A DNA stretch of 64,000 bases from DATCMH01 sp036563505 (GCA_036563505.1 DATCMH010000002.1:62001-126000); one strand, 5' to 3'; positions 34,246-45,420 are shown, counted from the stretch's first letter. Notes: a model not told the origin generated them from the letters alone. A program made the numbers and translations.

Positions 34246-34355
34246 GGGATGAGGTTCCGGCAGTTTCAGGCCGGAACCTTAGCTCAGGGTCCGATCAGCG
34301 CCAAACGAGTGCAACGCATCGCACCCATTCGCCGCCGTGATGGATCAGGGCCGGT

Positions 34356-35018
34356 TCAGTAGCCTTCGTCGTAGCCGGACGCGCCGCCATAGCCGCCCGC
34401 CGCGCTCAGGCCAGCGCCGACGAGGCCCGCCGCGAGGCCACCACCGCCCAAGGTCGAGCCGATGCCGACCGCCGTACCGACGCCGAGGCCCACCGCGGCA
34501 CCGACGCCGTATCCGGCATCGAAGCCGCCCGAAGACGCGCCGTAGCTGGCACCATGGCTCGTACCGTAACCGCCGCCGTGCCCGTAGCCGCCGGTGGGCT
34601 GCCAGGAGGCGCGGGCCGGCTGCACCAGCACCTTGCGATGCTGCGTGGCGTAGACGGCAGGGCTGTGGTGATGGACGACCTGCGCGGCCCGCACCATCAC
34701 GGTGCGGTGCTGCACGGCGTACTGCGCCGGCACCGTGACCCAGCAGCCCACCGCCTGGCCGTAGGCGTCGCGGGTGACCTGCCAGACTTTACGGGCCGGC
34801 GAGACGAGCACCTTCTCGGCGACGGTCGAGTACTGGGCGGGGATCGTGCGGGCGTAGGTCGAGGCCGGCCGCACCATCACCTGCTCGGCGACGGCGCCGT
34901 AGACCGGCGGGGTCACGACCTTGCGGTAGCAGGTCGCGCAGCCGGCGCCGCCGGCGAGGGCCGCGCCCGACCCGAAGGTCAGGGCCGCGGCAGCGAGAAA
35001 AAGAACACGGTACGCCAT
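34356..35018 (-). CDS. Exported repeat protein with Gly-rich tail
   Basis: The ATG at 35018, preceded by GGGAG, gives 220 residues with a signal peptide (MAYRVLFLAAAALTFGSGA...). The mature part has two Cys (GCATCYRKV) and about four imperfect repeats of the form PAxYxxVxxxVxVxPA (PPVYGAVAEQVMVRPAST, IPAQYSTVAEKVLVSPARK, VPAQYAVQHRTVMVRAA). A Gly/Ser/Tyr-rich tail with a short hydrophobic core follows. It looks like a cell-surface or periplasmic structural protein; no function is known. An exact CtrA box lies about 150 bp upstream. Confidence 0.7.
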   Translation of the reverse strand: MAYRVLFLAAAALTFGSGAALAGGAGCATCYRKVVTPPVYGAVAEQVMVRPASTYARTIPAQYSTVAEKVLVSPARKVWQVTRDAYGQAVGCWVTVPAQYAVQHRTVMVRAAQVVHHHSPAVYATQHRKVLVQPARASWQPTGGYGHGGGYGTSHGASYGASSGGFDAGYGVGAAVGLGVGTAVGIGSTLGGGGLAAGLVGAGLSAAGGYGGASGYDEGY

Positions 35019-35162
35019 GACGAACTCCCGATGCGGGCGCCGCATCTGACTCGGGCACCCTGCTCGTCATGACAGAAAACGAATCGGCTTCGTCGAGCAA
35101 CGACAACGCGTCGTTAAGGTAAAATTTACGATCGCTCCGTTGGCGGATAGAGGAGTACAGTC

Positions 35163-35178
35163 TTAATGAACGGTTAAC
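35163..35178. promoter_or_regulatory. Exact CtrA consensus box (TTAA-N7-TTAAC)
   Basis: TTAA, TGAACGG and TTAAC match the CtrA consensus at every defined base, in an A/T-rich island unusual for this genome. It lies between the SleB-like stop (35181) and the start of the exported repeat protein (35018), so that protein is the likely target, about 145 bp downstream. At 70% GC such a match is expected far less than once in 64 kb. Confidence 0.6.
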
Positions 35179-35180
35179 CT

Positions 35181-36452
35181 TTAGGTTTGGCCAGGCTTGA
35201 GCTTGTAGAAGATGTGCCTGCCGATCACGTCCATCTTCTTGAGGCGCTTCGCCCAGCGTGGTCGGACGTAATCCGCGTGGTAATGCGTCGAGGATCCGAC
35301 TTCGGCGAGGTAGGTGCGGCCCTCCAGCACTTCGGACGCGACGCGGGTGGCGCTGCGCCAAGACTCGTTGTCGGTGATGCGCAGGGACTTGCCCTCGCAG
35401 GCGAAAGAGAACTGGCAGGCCATGTAGCGATGGCGGTTCTGGTAGACGACGCCGCAGATCGAGGTCGGGTAAAGCCCGCTCTTGACGCGATTGAGCACGA
35501 CTTGCGCCACCGCGGCCTGGCCCGCCGCGCTCTCGCTGCGCGCCTCGAAATAGACGGCCTCGGCCAGGCAGCGCTCCTCCCGGGCCCGGCTGTCGGGGGA
35601 GACGAGCCCGGCGTAGTTCGGCCTGTCCGGATCGGGCTTCTGAGCGGTGGTGACGCTCTTGCCGCCACGGTCGGTCTTCGCGCCGGCGAGCGGCGACACG
35701 GGAACGGCCGCGATCTCAAGGGGCGTCGCGTCGACGGGCGCGGGGGTGGCGGAGGCGAGCGATACGGCGCGGGGAACGCTCGGCGTCGCGCCGTCGGAGC
35801 GCGGCGTGGTGCCGGCGCTGCGCCCGGCCCCAGTCGAACCCGAGGCGGCCGCCGCCGGCGAGCGCGCCGCGGTCGTGAGCAGCGTCGTGGTGCGCTCGTC
35901 CGCCGGCACGGGCGCGAAGGTGTTCTCGCTCTCCAAGTCCGGCTGGACCGAGCCGCTCATGAGGACGGTGGTCGGGAGCGTGCGCTCGTCCTTGCGGAAC
36001 ATGAGGCGCGAGGCGGTCGAGCCTGCGCCCGCCGCGAGGTCGGCCGCGCGGCGGCTCAAGCTCGGCCGCATGGCGACGAGCGGGTCGCCCTTGCGGCTGC
36101 GGTCGATGGCGGGATAGGCCGGCGCCGTCGCCTTGAGGTCGGCGCGGGGCGGACGGTCGTCGGGGATCTGCAACGCTTCGGACGGCAGGTCGAAGCGCAA
36201 GCGCGCCTCCTGCACGATCCCGGCGAGGCCGAGGCGCGGCAGGGCCGCGGTCGCCTGTGCCGGCGAGGGTGGCACGAGCGGCCCGGGCTCGAGATGGGCG
36301 AGCGCCGGGTCGCGGGCCGCGGCGCTGATCCCCGATTGCTGATCGATGCCGGCCGAGGCCGTGAACGAGACGAGGAGCCCAGCGCCGAGCGCCCACGGCG
36401 CCACGGTGGCCAGCGCCCACCCGATTCGCGATGGCCGACGCTCGATGCGCAC
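35181..36452 (-). CDS. SleB/CwlJ-type cell wall hydrolase
   Basis: The 423-residue protein has an N-terminal anchor or signal helix (residues about 10-33) and a long Pro/Ala/Thr-rich linker. Its C-terminal hydrolase_2 domain (about residues 290-423) contains ERCLAEAVYFEARSES, where the Glu is the expected catalytic residue, AQVVLNRVKSGLYP and CQFSFACEGKS. SleB enzymes are lytic transglycosylases first known from spores; in alphaproteobacteria they act on peptidoglycan during growth. The gene precedes the exported repeat protein gene on the same strand, 162 bp apart. Confidence 0.9.
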   Translation of the reverse strand: MRIERRPSRIGWALATVAPWALGAGLLVSFTASAGIDQQSGISAAARDPALAHLEPGPLVPPSPAQATAALPRLGLAGIVQEARLRFDLPSEALQIPDDRPPRADLKATAPAYPAIDRSRKGDPLVAMRPSLSRRAADLAAGAGSTASRLMFRKDERTLPTTVLMSGSVQPDLESENTFAPVPADERTTTLLTTAARSPAAAASGSTGAGRSAGTTPRSDGATPSVPRAVSLASATPAPVDATPLEIAAVPVSPLAGAKTDRGGKSVTTAQKPDPDRPNYAGLVSPDSRAREERCLAEAVYFEARSESAAGQAAVAQVVLNRVKSGLYPTSICGVVYQNRHRYMACQFSFACEGKSLRITDNESWRSATRVASEVLEGRTYLAEVGSSTHYHADYVRPRWAKRLKKMDVIGRHIFYKLKPGQT

Positions 36453-36530
36453 GAAACCTCAACCCCTCTCGACCCTGACGCATTCGGCGCCCGACCCGAA
36501 AAGTTATCGCGGGGTAAGGTTGAGAGGTGG

Positions 36531-36805
36531 TTAAGCCGGCCCGCCGAGCAGGCCTGAGACGACCATCGCCAAGAGCACCGCGCCGATGAACCCGGCGAGG
36601 CGATAAGGCATCGGAAGGGGCTCCGCTCTGCCCCGCTGCGAGAGGAGCAGGAGCGCCGTGTCGATGAGGAAGGAGACGACGAGGGGGATCGTGAAGACCG
36701 GCATCGGCAGCCGGTTCACGGCGGGCGCCTTCGCCACCAGCACGCCCGCGACGAGGCCGGTGACGAGGAGCGCGGCGACGTAGAGCTGCGGCGCCTTCAA
36801 GCCTG

Positions 36806-36809
<4 letters not shown>
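36531..36809 (-). CDS. Small three-helix membrane protein
   Basis: The 92-residue product has three hydrophobic segments: LYVAALLVTGLVAGVLVA (about 8-26), FTIPLVVSFLIDTALLLL (about 39-56) and LAGFIGAVLLAMVVSGLLGG (about 71-90). No family is recognised. Its ATG overlaps the ppdK stop by four bases (ATGA), so it is translated with pyruvate phosphate dikinase, though a functional tie is only inferred. Confidence 0.72.
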
Positions 36810-39484
<2,675 letters not shown>

Positions 39485-39682
39485 CGGGATTTCCGCTGAA
39501 TGTCTGGACGTGGGATGCCGGCCCTGAAACGGGCGGAGGCTTGAACCATAATGGCCCTCAACGCAAGCTGAACGGCCAAGGTTCCAGGGGTGTGAGAGGG
39601 TGCTCTTCTTGGGGGAGCGGGGTTCGCTGCGGGATCAGCGCCTCATAATAGAAGGTGCGGCGCGCCTGACGGCGCGAGAGGA
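39485..39682. other. Leader and promoter region of ppdK
   Basis: About 200 bp without a gene upstream of the ppdK ATG. It is less repetitive than the neighbouring repeat blocks and is the natural place for the ppdK promoter. No specific operator was recognised. Confidence 0.4.
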
Positions 39683-39813
39683 GTGCTGGATTCCCTTCCC
39701 CTCCGGCGGACGAGCCGCCTCCGGCTGGGGATGACAGACGAGGCGTTCTGAGCCGTGTCACCTGTCATCCCCGGCCGGAGCGCGCCAGCGCGCAGGGGAA
39801 GGGGATCCAGCAC
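39683..39813. repeat. Type D inverted repeat, copy 1
   Basis: A 131-bp unit bounded by GTGCTGGAT and ATCCAGCAC, with inner arms CCCTTCCCCTCCGG and its counterpart CAGGGGAAGGGGATCC, and central GGGGATGACAG...CTGTCATCCCC arms. A closely similar unit in the same orientation is at 52274-52403. Confidence 0.82.
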
Positions 39814-39846
39814 AGCGTCTTGTCGCGACAGCGACGCCGTGTTCAC

Positions 39847-40138
39847 CCCTCTCCCCTTGAGGGAGAGGGTGGCCCCGCGAAGTGGGGTCGGGAGAGGGGG
39901 GCGGCGCGAAGCGGCGCACGGCCGAAAGGCCGATCAGAGCTTCTCCGCTCCACCCCTGTCATGGCTGGGCTTGACCCGGCCATCTCGGTCCCTGTTGCCC
40001 GAGCGTTCGCGCCGAGGTTCGCGGGTCGAGCCCGCGAACGACAGTGAGGATGTTCTAACCCGCGCGGGCTCACGCCCAGCACCCCTCATCCGCCCTGCTC
40101 CGCAGGGCACCTTCTCCCGCAGAGGGGAGAAGGAAGGA
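39847..40138. repeat. Composite intergenic repeat block, modules A-B-C inverted
   Basis: Reverse-complement versions of the modules at 20644-20931: A (about 39847-39935) with CCCTCTCCCCTTGAGGGAGA and GGCCCCGCGAAGTGGGGTC, B (about 39957-40042) with the CCGGGTCAAGCCC-type hairpin and GTTCGCGGG arms, and C (about 40073-40138) with CACCCCTCATCCGCCC and CCTTCTCCC. The order relative to the first block differs: C lies outside B here but between A and B there. It fills the gap before the glyS stop. Confidence 0.85.
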
Positions 40139-40146
40139 CGCGCGCC

Positions 40147-42378
40147 TTATCCCTCGATCCTGGAGAAGTCCGCCACTTCCCGCGTCGCCGCGCGGAGCTG
40201 GTTGAGGAGCTTGAGGCGGTTCTCGCGCAGCGCCGGGTCCTCCGCGTTCACGGTCACCTTGTCGAAGAAGGCGTCGACCGCCGGGCGGAGCACGGCCAGC
40301 GCCCGCATGGCACCCTCGAAATCCTCCCGCGCCACGGCCTCGCCCGCGGCCCGGCCCGCCTCGTCCAGGGCTTGTGCCAGAGCCTTCTCCTCGTGAGCGA
40401 CGAGGGCCGCAGCGTCCGGCGCGCCGTCATAGGCGCGGCCGTCCTTCTTTTCCTCGATGCGCAGGATGTTCGCGGCGCGGCGGTAACCCGCGAGCAGGTT
40501 CTTCCCGTCCTCAGTCTCGAGAAAGCGCCCGAGCGCCTCGACGCGGCGGACAATGAGGATGAGATCATCCTGACCCGGCAGGGCGAAGACCGCATCGATC
40601 AGATCGTGCCGGGCGCCCTGGTCGCGGAGATAAACTTTGAGGCGGTCGGCGAAGAAGGAGAGGAGCTCCGTTTCGTGCGGTTGGCCCGTGAAGCTCCCAG
40701 ACTGTTCCGCTAGCCGGAGACCCCACGCTCTAAAGCGCGGCTCCGCAAGCTGAACGATCGGCAACCTGATCGCACGGTCGAGTAGGAGCCTCACCACCCC
40801 CAGCGCCGCCCTTCTCAGCGCATACGGGTCCTTGCTCCCCGTCGGCTTCTCGTCGATGGCCCAGAAGCCGACCAAAGTGTCGATCTTATCGGCCAGCGCC
40901 ACCGCGACCGAAACCGGGTTCGTCGGCACGCGGTCGCTCGGCCCGAGCGGCTTGTAGTGCTCCTCGATCGCCGCGGCGACCGACGGGTCTTCGCCCTGCT
41001 CCGTCGCGTAGTAGCGGCCCATGAGGCCCTGCAGCTCGGGGAACTCACCGACCATCTCGGTGACGAGGTCGGCTTTGGCGAGGCGCGCGGCGCGCTCGGC
41101 CAGGGCTGGGTCGGCGCCGACCAGCGGCGCGAGTTCCTTGGCAAGCGCCGCGATGCGCTCGACGCGCTCGTATTGCGTGCCGAGCTTCTCGTGGAACACG
41201 ATGCTTTTGAGCTTCTCCAGCCGGCTCTCGAGCGGCACCTTGCGGTCCGTCTCCCAGAAGAACTTGGCGTCGGAGAGCCGGGCCCGCACCACGCGCTCGT
41301 TGCCCGCCACGATCGCCGCGCCGCCGTCGGAAGCGACGAGGTTCGAGACGAGGAGGAAGCGGTTGGCCAACCCTCCCCCCTCCGCGGGGGAGGGTGCCGC
41401 CCGCAGGGCGGCGGGAGAGGGGCCGCGATCGCCGTCATCCACGCCCTCTCCCGGCTCGCTCCGCTCGCCACCCTCCCCCGCGGAGGGGGGAGGGTTTGGT
41501 CCGCGCAGCACGAAGCATTTCTGGTTGGCGCGGATGGTGGCGCGGATCACCTCCGGCGGGATGCCCAGAAAGCTCTCGTCGAAAGAGCCCATCAGGACGG
41601 TCGGCCACTCGACGAGGCCGGCCACCTCTTCCAGCAGGCCCTCGTCCTCGACGAGTTCCAGCCCTTGCGCGAAGGCGAGGTCCCGGGCGTCGTGCAGGAT
41701 CATGTCCTTGCGCCGGTCGGCGTCGGCCACGACGTGGGCGCGCTCGAGGCTCGTCGCGTAGTCGGCGAGGCGCTTTACCCGGATCGCACCGGGGCTCAGG
41801 AAGCGGTGGCCGTAGGTGACGTCGCCCGTCGCGACGCCCTCGACGGCAACCGGCACAACCTCCGGCTCCTCCGTCTCAGGCCCGAAGGTGCATAGGATCG
41901 AGTGGAGCGGGCGCACCCAGCGCAAGCTCCCCGGCCCGGCGGACGCGGCGCCCCAGCGCATCGATTTCGGCCAGGGGAAGCTCTTGATGATCGCGGGCAG
42001 GATTTCGGCCAGAACCTCCGTCGTCGGGCGGCCGGGCTTCTCGATGACAGCGATGTAGACGTCGCCCTTGGGCGTCGTCTCGACCTTGGCCTGATCGAGG
42101 GAAGCCAGCCCCGCGCTGCGCAGAAAACCCTGAATCGCGGCGTCCGGCGCGCTGACCCGGGGACCGCGGCGCTCCTCCCGCACGTCCTCGCCCTTGGCCG
42201 GCAGCCCGGCGACGTGAAGTGCGAGGCGTCGCGGCGTCCAGAGGGAGCGGGCGCCCTCGTAGAGGAAGCCGCGCTCGACGAGGGCGTTGGTGACAAGGGT
42301 CTTCAGGTCCTCCGCCGCGCGGCGCTGCATGCGGGCGGGGATCTCTTCGGAGAAGAGTTCGAGGAGAAGGTCGGGCAT
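40147..42378 (-). CDS. glyS: Glycine-tRNA ligase beta subunit with palindromic-repeat insertion
   Basis: The 743-residue protein is the beta chain of the bacterial alpha2beta2 glycyl-tRNA synthetase, which binds and positions tRNA-Gly. Family blocks include the N-terminal MPDLLLELFSEEIPARMQ, the RANQKCFVLRG strand, the DLVTEMVGEFPELQGLMGRY region and DPYALRRAALGVVRLL. It is longer than usual (about 690-700) because residues about 294-337, low-complexity and Pro/Gly/Glu-rich, are encoded by a GC-rich palindromic repeat (41369-41496) that keeps the frame. glyQ lies upstream in the same transcript, separated by a small unknown gene and a 254-bp repeat region. Confidence 0.96.
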   Translation of the reverse strand: MPDLLLELFSEEIPARMQRRAAEDLKTLVTNALVERGFLYEGARSLWTPRRLALHVAGLPAKGEDVREERRGPRVSAPDAAIQGFLRSAGLASLDQAKVETTPKGDVYIAVIEKPGRPTTEVLAEILPAIIKSFPWPKSMRWGAASAGPGSLRWVRPLHSILCTFGPETEEPEVVPVAVEGVATGDVTYGHRFLSPGAIRVKRLADYATSLERAHVVADADRRKDMILHDARDLAFAQGLELVEDEGLLEEVAGLVEWPTVLMGSFDESFLGIPPEVIRATIRANQKCFVLRGPNPPPSAGEGGERSEPGEGVDDGDRGPSPAALRAAPSPAEGGGLANRFLLVSNLVASDGGAAIVAGNERVVRARLSDAKFFWETDRKVPLESRLEKLKSIVFHEKLGTQYERVERIAALAKELAPLVGADPALAERAARLAKADLVTEMVGEFPELQGLMGRYYATEQGEDPSVAAAIEEHYKPLGPSDRVPTNPVSVAVALADKIDTLVGFWAIDEKPTGSKDPYALRRAALGVVRLLLDRAIRLPIVQLAEPRFRAWGLRLAEQSGSFTGQPHETELLSFFADRLKVYLRDQGARHDLIDAVFALPGQDDLILIVRRVEALGRFLETEDGKNLLAGYRRAANILRIEEKKDGRAYDGAPDAAALVAHEEKALAQALDEAGRAAGEAVAREDFEGAMRALAVLRPAVDAFFDKVTVNAEDPALRENRLKLLNQLRAATREVADFSRIEG
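41369..41496. repeat. Palindromic repeat inserted in frame within glyS
   Basis: Perfect 28-bp inverted arms at 41369-41396 and 41469-41496 (the left begins AACCCTCCCCCCTCCGCGGG) flank a 72-bp core that itself contains GCCGCCCGCAGGGCGGC and GGGAGAGGGG. These are the hallmarks of the intergenic CCCTCTCCC-type family of this genome. In glyS the element is open in frame and encodes PNPPPSAGEGGERSE... through PSPAEGGG, between two conserved strands (NQKCFVLR and ANRFLLVSNL). Confidence 0.9.
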
Positions 42379-42447
42379 GGTCTCAGGGGCTTGAGGGCCG
42401 GCGCGCCCGCATCGGGCATCGGGGGCGACGGGTCAAGTCGGATGCGT

Positions 42448-42616
42448 CCTTCTCCCCTCGTGGGAGAAGGTGCCTGCCGAAGGCAGGCGGATGAGGGGGT
42501 GCTGGGCGTAGGTCCGAGAGGCGGAGGCATACCCCTCACCCGTCGGTCGCTGCCGCTCCCTCGCTTCGCCTGCCAGTCCGCAGGCGAAGCCCTCTCCCAC
42601 AAGGGGAGAGGTGAAG
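42448..42616. repeat. Composite palindromic repeat between orf and glyS
   Basis: Hairpins CCTTCTCCC...GGGAGAAGG (42448-42470), TGCCTGCCGAAGGCAGGCG just after it, GCTTCGCCTGC...GCAGGCGAAGC (about 42562-42589) and CCTCTCCC...GGGGAGAGG (to about 42610). The second half is an inverted copy of the block near 31412-31480. It lies inside the glyQ-orf-glyS transcript and could lower or stabilise parts of the message. Confidence 0.8.
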
Positions 42617-42632
42617 TAGGCAGAGTCGCTTC

Positions 42633-43064
42633 TCACCCTCGCGCCGCGGAAATCTCCAACTCGCGCACCAGATCCGCCTGACCATCGGCCGACACGTCGC
42701 AGCGCAGGGTCAGCACGCCGCGCCGCGAGCCGTGAGCGAGGTCGAGGAGGCGCAGGAACCGCTCGGCGGCGAAGAAGAGGTCGAAGCGGTGCTCGTTCGC
42801 CCGCGACACGCCGAAATAGTCGCCCGTCACACGGTTGAACTCCGGCGGCCAGGCCTTGGCGCGCATCCGGAGCTGCTCGATGGTGGAGCCCCAGATCGTT
42901 ACGTCGACGGCGCCGAGCTCGCGCAAGGTGGCGCGGGTCGCCGGGTCGATCTGCTCGCCGGTGCCGGCGAGCTTGGCGACGCCCATGTCGGCGGTCGAGG
43001 TCAGCACGAGGTCGTAGGAGACGCGTCCCACGGCGACGCGGATGAGGCGGGGTTCGAGCTTCAC
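42633..43064 (-). CDS. Conserved hypothetical protein between glyQ and glyS
   Basis: The 143-residue protein starts at an ATG overlapping the glyQ stop (ATGA), so it is translationally coupled to the synthetase alpha subunit. It has a mixed alpha/beta composition (KLEPRLIRVAVGRVSYDLVL, then VDVTIWGSTIEQLRMRAKAW and RANEHRFDLFFAAERFLRLL), with no signal peptide, membrane helix or cysteine motif. No family is recognised. Its fixed place between the two synthetase subunits makes a translation- or tRNA-related role possible. Confidence 0.7.
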   Translation of the reverse strand: MKLEPRLIRVAVGRVSYDLVLTSTADMGVAKLAGTGEQIDPATRATLRELGAVDVTIWGSTIEQLRMRAKAWPPEFNRVTGDYFGVSRANEHRFDLFFAAERFLRLLDLAHGSRRGVLTLRCDVSADGQADLVRELEISAARG

Positions 43065-44017
43065 GCGGCGCGCCTTTCCGCGGCGTGGCCGCCGCCCTCG
43101 GTCTTAAGCCAGGCCGCGCCGCAGGCCTTGGCCAGGTCGCGCACTCGCAGGATGTAGCTCTGCCGTTCGGTGACCGAGATCACGCCCCGCGCGTCGAGCA
43201 GGTTGAAGACGTGGCTTGCCTTGATGCACTGGTCGTAGGCCGGCAGCGCCATCGCGTGCCGGTCGTCGTTCGCGCCCGGCTTCGGTTCGCCGGCGGCGAG
43301 ATAGGCCCGGCAGGCGCGCTCGGCCATGCGGAACTGCTCGAAGAGCATCTCCGTGTCGGCATGCTCGAAGTTGTGGCGGGAATATTCCTGCTCGGCCTGG
43401 AGGAACACGTCGCCGTAGGTGACCTTCTCGGGGCCGTCGAGCCCGTTGAAGTTGAGGTCGTAGATCGACTCGACGCCCTGCAGGTACATGGCGAGGCGCT
43501 CAAGCCCGTAGGTGAGCTCGCCCGAGACGGGGGAGCACTCGAAGCCGGCCACCTGCTGGAAGTAGGTGAACTGGCTCACCTCCATGCCGTCGCACCAGCA
43601 TTCCCAGCCCAGCCCCCAGGCGCCGAGCGTCGGGCTCTCCCAGTCGTCCTCGACGAAGCGGATGTCGTGCAGGAGCGGGTCGATGCCGATCGCCGCCAGC
43701 GAGGCGAGGTAGAGCTCCTGAAGGTTCGGCGGGTTCGGCTTCAGGATGACCTGGAACTGATAGTAGTGCTGGAGCCGGTTCGGGTTCTCGCCGTAGCGCC
43801 CGTCCTTCGGCCGGCGCGAGGGCTGGACATAGGCCGCCCGCCAGGGTTTTGGGCCGAGCGCCCTGAGCGTCGTCGCCGGATGAAAAGTGCCGGCGCCGAC
43901 CTCCATGTCGTAGGGCTGGAGAATGACGCAGCCCTGCTCCGCCCAGAAGCGCTGGAGCGTCAGGATCAGGCCCTGGAAGGAACGGTTCGGCTGCTGGTGG
44001 GCGGGCTCGCTCGCCAT
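43061..44017 (-). CDS. glyQ: Glycine-tRNA ligase alpha subunit
   Basis: The ATG at 44017 (MASEPAHQQPNRSFQGLI) is chosen because the class II synthetase core begins a few residues later; an upstream start would add 63 Arg-rich residues. The 318-residue protein shows the diagnostic blocks FWAEQGCVILQPYDMEVGAG, AAYVQPSRRPKDGRYGENPN, QFTYFQQVAGFECSPVSGEL and TYGLERLAMYLQGVESIYD. The alpha subunit carries the aminoacylation site and forms glycyl-AMP. It is the first gene of the glyQ-orf-glyS operon. Confidence 0.97.
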   Translation of the reverse strand: MASEPAHQQPNRSFQGLILTLQRFWAEQGCVILQPYDMEVGAGTFHPATTLRALGPKPWRAAYVQPSRRPKDGRYGENPNRLQHYYQFQVILKPNPPNLQELYLASLAAIGIDPLLHDIRFVEDDWESPTLGAWGLGWECWCDGMEVSQFTYFQQVAGFECSPVSGELTYGLERLAMYLQGVESIYDLNFNGLDGPEKVTYGDVFLQAEQEYSRHNFEHADTEMLFEQFRMAERACRAYLAAGEPKPGANDDRHAMALPAYDQCIKASHVFNLLDARGVISVTERQSYILRVRDLAKACGAAWLKTEGGGHAAERRAA

Positions 44018-44209
44018 GATCGTCCGCTGATGCGTGGAAAGGCCGCGAACCCTTACGGGGCCGGGACTTCGAGTCAAGCAAAGGCCGAGCCGCGCCCGAA
44101 GCGCGGGGTCGCGCCTCTCGCGTGCGCCGCCGCACCGCTTCAAGCCCACCCCTGGACGAAGGTGTCTCCAACGACGCCGGCTCGCGGCGCCCCGAGGGAG
44201 AACCAAGCC

Positions 44210-44449
44210 ATGACCCGCACGATGACCCTGATGACCATCGCCGCCCTGTCGCTGGTCGCGACGCCGGTCGTCGTCAACGCCACCTCGACGCCGCGCCCGA
44301 CGCAGACCGTCGCGGTGACCCCTGCCCCGATCGCCGTCGCGACGGCGACGCCGGCGGATCAGCCGGCCTGCACGCGGAAAGTTCGGGTCGTGTATGCCGG
44401 TCTCGGCGAGGGCGCGCAGGGCTGCGCCACCCCGGTCGCCCAGCGCTAG
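44210..44449 (+). CDS. Small exported hypothetical protein (79 residues)
   Basis: The ATG at 44210 has GAGGGAG about 8 bases upstream. The product has a signal peptide (MTRTMTLMTIAALSLVATPV..., cleavage near NAT) followed by a Thr/Pro/Ala-rich mature part with two cysteines (ACTRKVRVVYAGLGEG, GCATPVAQR), which could form a disulfide. No family is recognised. The stop overlaps the convergent S49 peptidase stop by four bases. Good ribosome site and signal peptide argue that it is real. Confidence 0.68.
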   Translation: MTRTMTLMTIAALSLVATPVVVNATSTPRPTQTVAVTPAPIAVATATPADQPACTRKVRVVYAGLGEGAQGCATPVAQR

Positions 44450-45339
44450 AGCCCGAGCCGGCTCCAGAGCAGCCGCTCCTCGACGGCGCCGATCAGGGCG
44501 TCGGGATCGACGAGACCGCCCCCGCCGATATCGGGGCTCGCCGCGCCGCGACCGAGAAGGCGGGCCAGGAGCGAGGTCCGTCCCTGCGGCATCATCGCGA
44601 TGCGCACCTTCTCGCCGTAGCGCTCCCGCAGCACCGTGCGGATGTCGCCGACGCCGTCGGCCAAGCCAAGTTCGACCGCCTCGGTCCCGGACCAGACCGC
44701 GCCCGAGAACAAATCGGGCGTCTCAAGGTTCAGCCGTCCGGCCCGGCGCGAGCGCACAAGGTCGATGAAGATCTCGTGGATGCGGCCCTGGATGCGCCGG
44801 ATCTTCGCCACGTCCTCCGGATTCTCCGGACGGAACGGGTCGAGCATCGCCTTGCTCTCGCCCGCCGTGTAGATCCGCCGCTCGACGCCGTAGCGCTGGA
44901 TCAGCTCCTGAAAGCCGAAGCCGGCGAAGACCACGCCGATCGAGCCCATGAGGGAGGATGGATCGACGAAAATCTCGTCCCCGGCGCAGGCGATCATGTA
45001 GCCGCCCGAGGCCGCGGCATCCTCGACGAAAACGAGGACCGGGAGATTCTTCTCAACCGACAGCGACCGGATGCGCTTGAAGATGAGGTGCGACTGCGCG
45101 GCCGAGCCGCCTGGCGAGTTCACCACGAGCGCGACGGCCTTGGCGCCCTTCACCGCGAAGGCGCGCTCCAGCACCGTCGCGGTGGAAGCGATGGAGAGCC
45201 CCGGACGGAACGGCGACACCGCCCCGATGGCGCCCGACAGGCGCACCACGGGCACGATGGGCGGCCGGACGCGGTAGCGGGCGGGAAGAAGGAAGCGGAA
45301 ACGGTCGAGGAGCGAGTCGAAGGCGGTTTTGATGGGCAT
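44446..45339 (-). CDS. S49-family serine peptidase (SppA/SohB-like)
   Basis: The 297-residue protein has the ClpP-fold S49 core. The nucleophile Ser111 lies in EDAAASGGYMIACAGD, the general base Lys163 in YTAGESKAMLDPFRPE, and the oxyanion loop in VVNSPGGSAAQSH. It lacks a clear N-terminal membrane anchor, unlike typical SppA, so it resembles the short SohB-like group. SppA proteases cleave leftover signal peptides and membrane fragments. A possible anchor is the hydrophobic patch at residues 13-20. The gene stands alone. Confidence 0.9.
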   Translation of the reverse strand: MPIKTAFDSLLDRFRFLLPARYRVRPPIVPVVRLSGAIGAVSPFRPGLSIASTATVLERAFAVKGAKAVALVVNSPGGSAAQSHLIFKRIRSLSVEKNLPVLVFVEDAAASGGYMIACAGDEIFVDPSSLMGSIGVVFAGFGFQELIQRYGVERRIYTAGESKAMLDPFRPENPEDVAKIRRIQGRIHEIFIDLVRSRRAGRLNLETPDLFSGAVWSGTEAVELGLADGVGDIRTVLRERYGEKVRIAMMPQGRTSLLARLLGRGAASPDIGGGGLVDPDALIGAVEERLLWSRLGL

Positions 45340-45420
45340 TGGGCCGAGGTAAGCACCCCCTGCCTCCGCGGCAAGAATGCGCTCACCACGCGAGACAGCG
45401 GCGAATTCGCCGAGCCTGAC

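Noticed and set aside
43061..44206. Longer GlyQ starting at 44206
   Set aside because: The extra 63 residues are Arg-rich, unlike any synthetase extension, and the ATG at 44017 places the class II core at the normal position.
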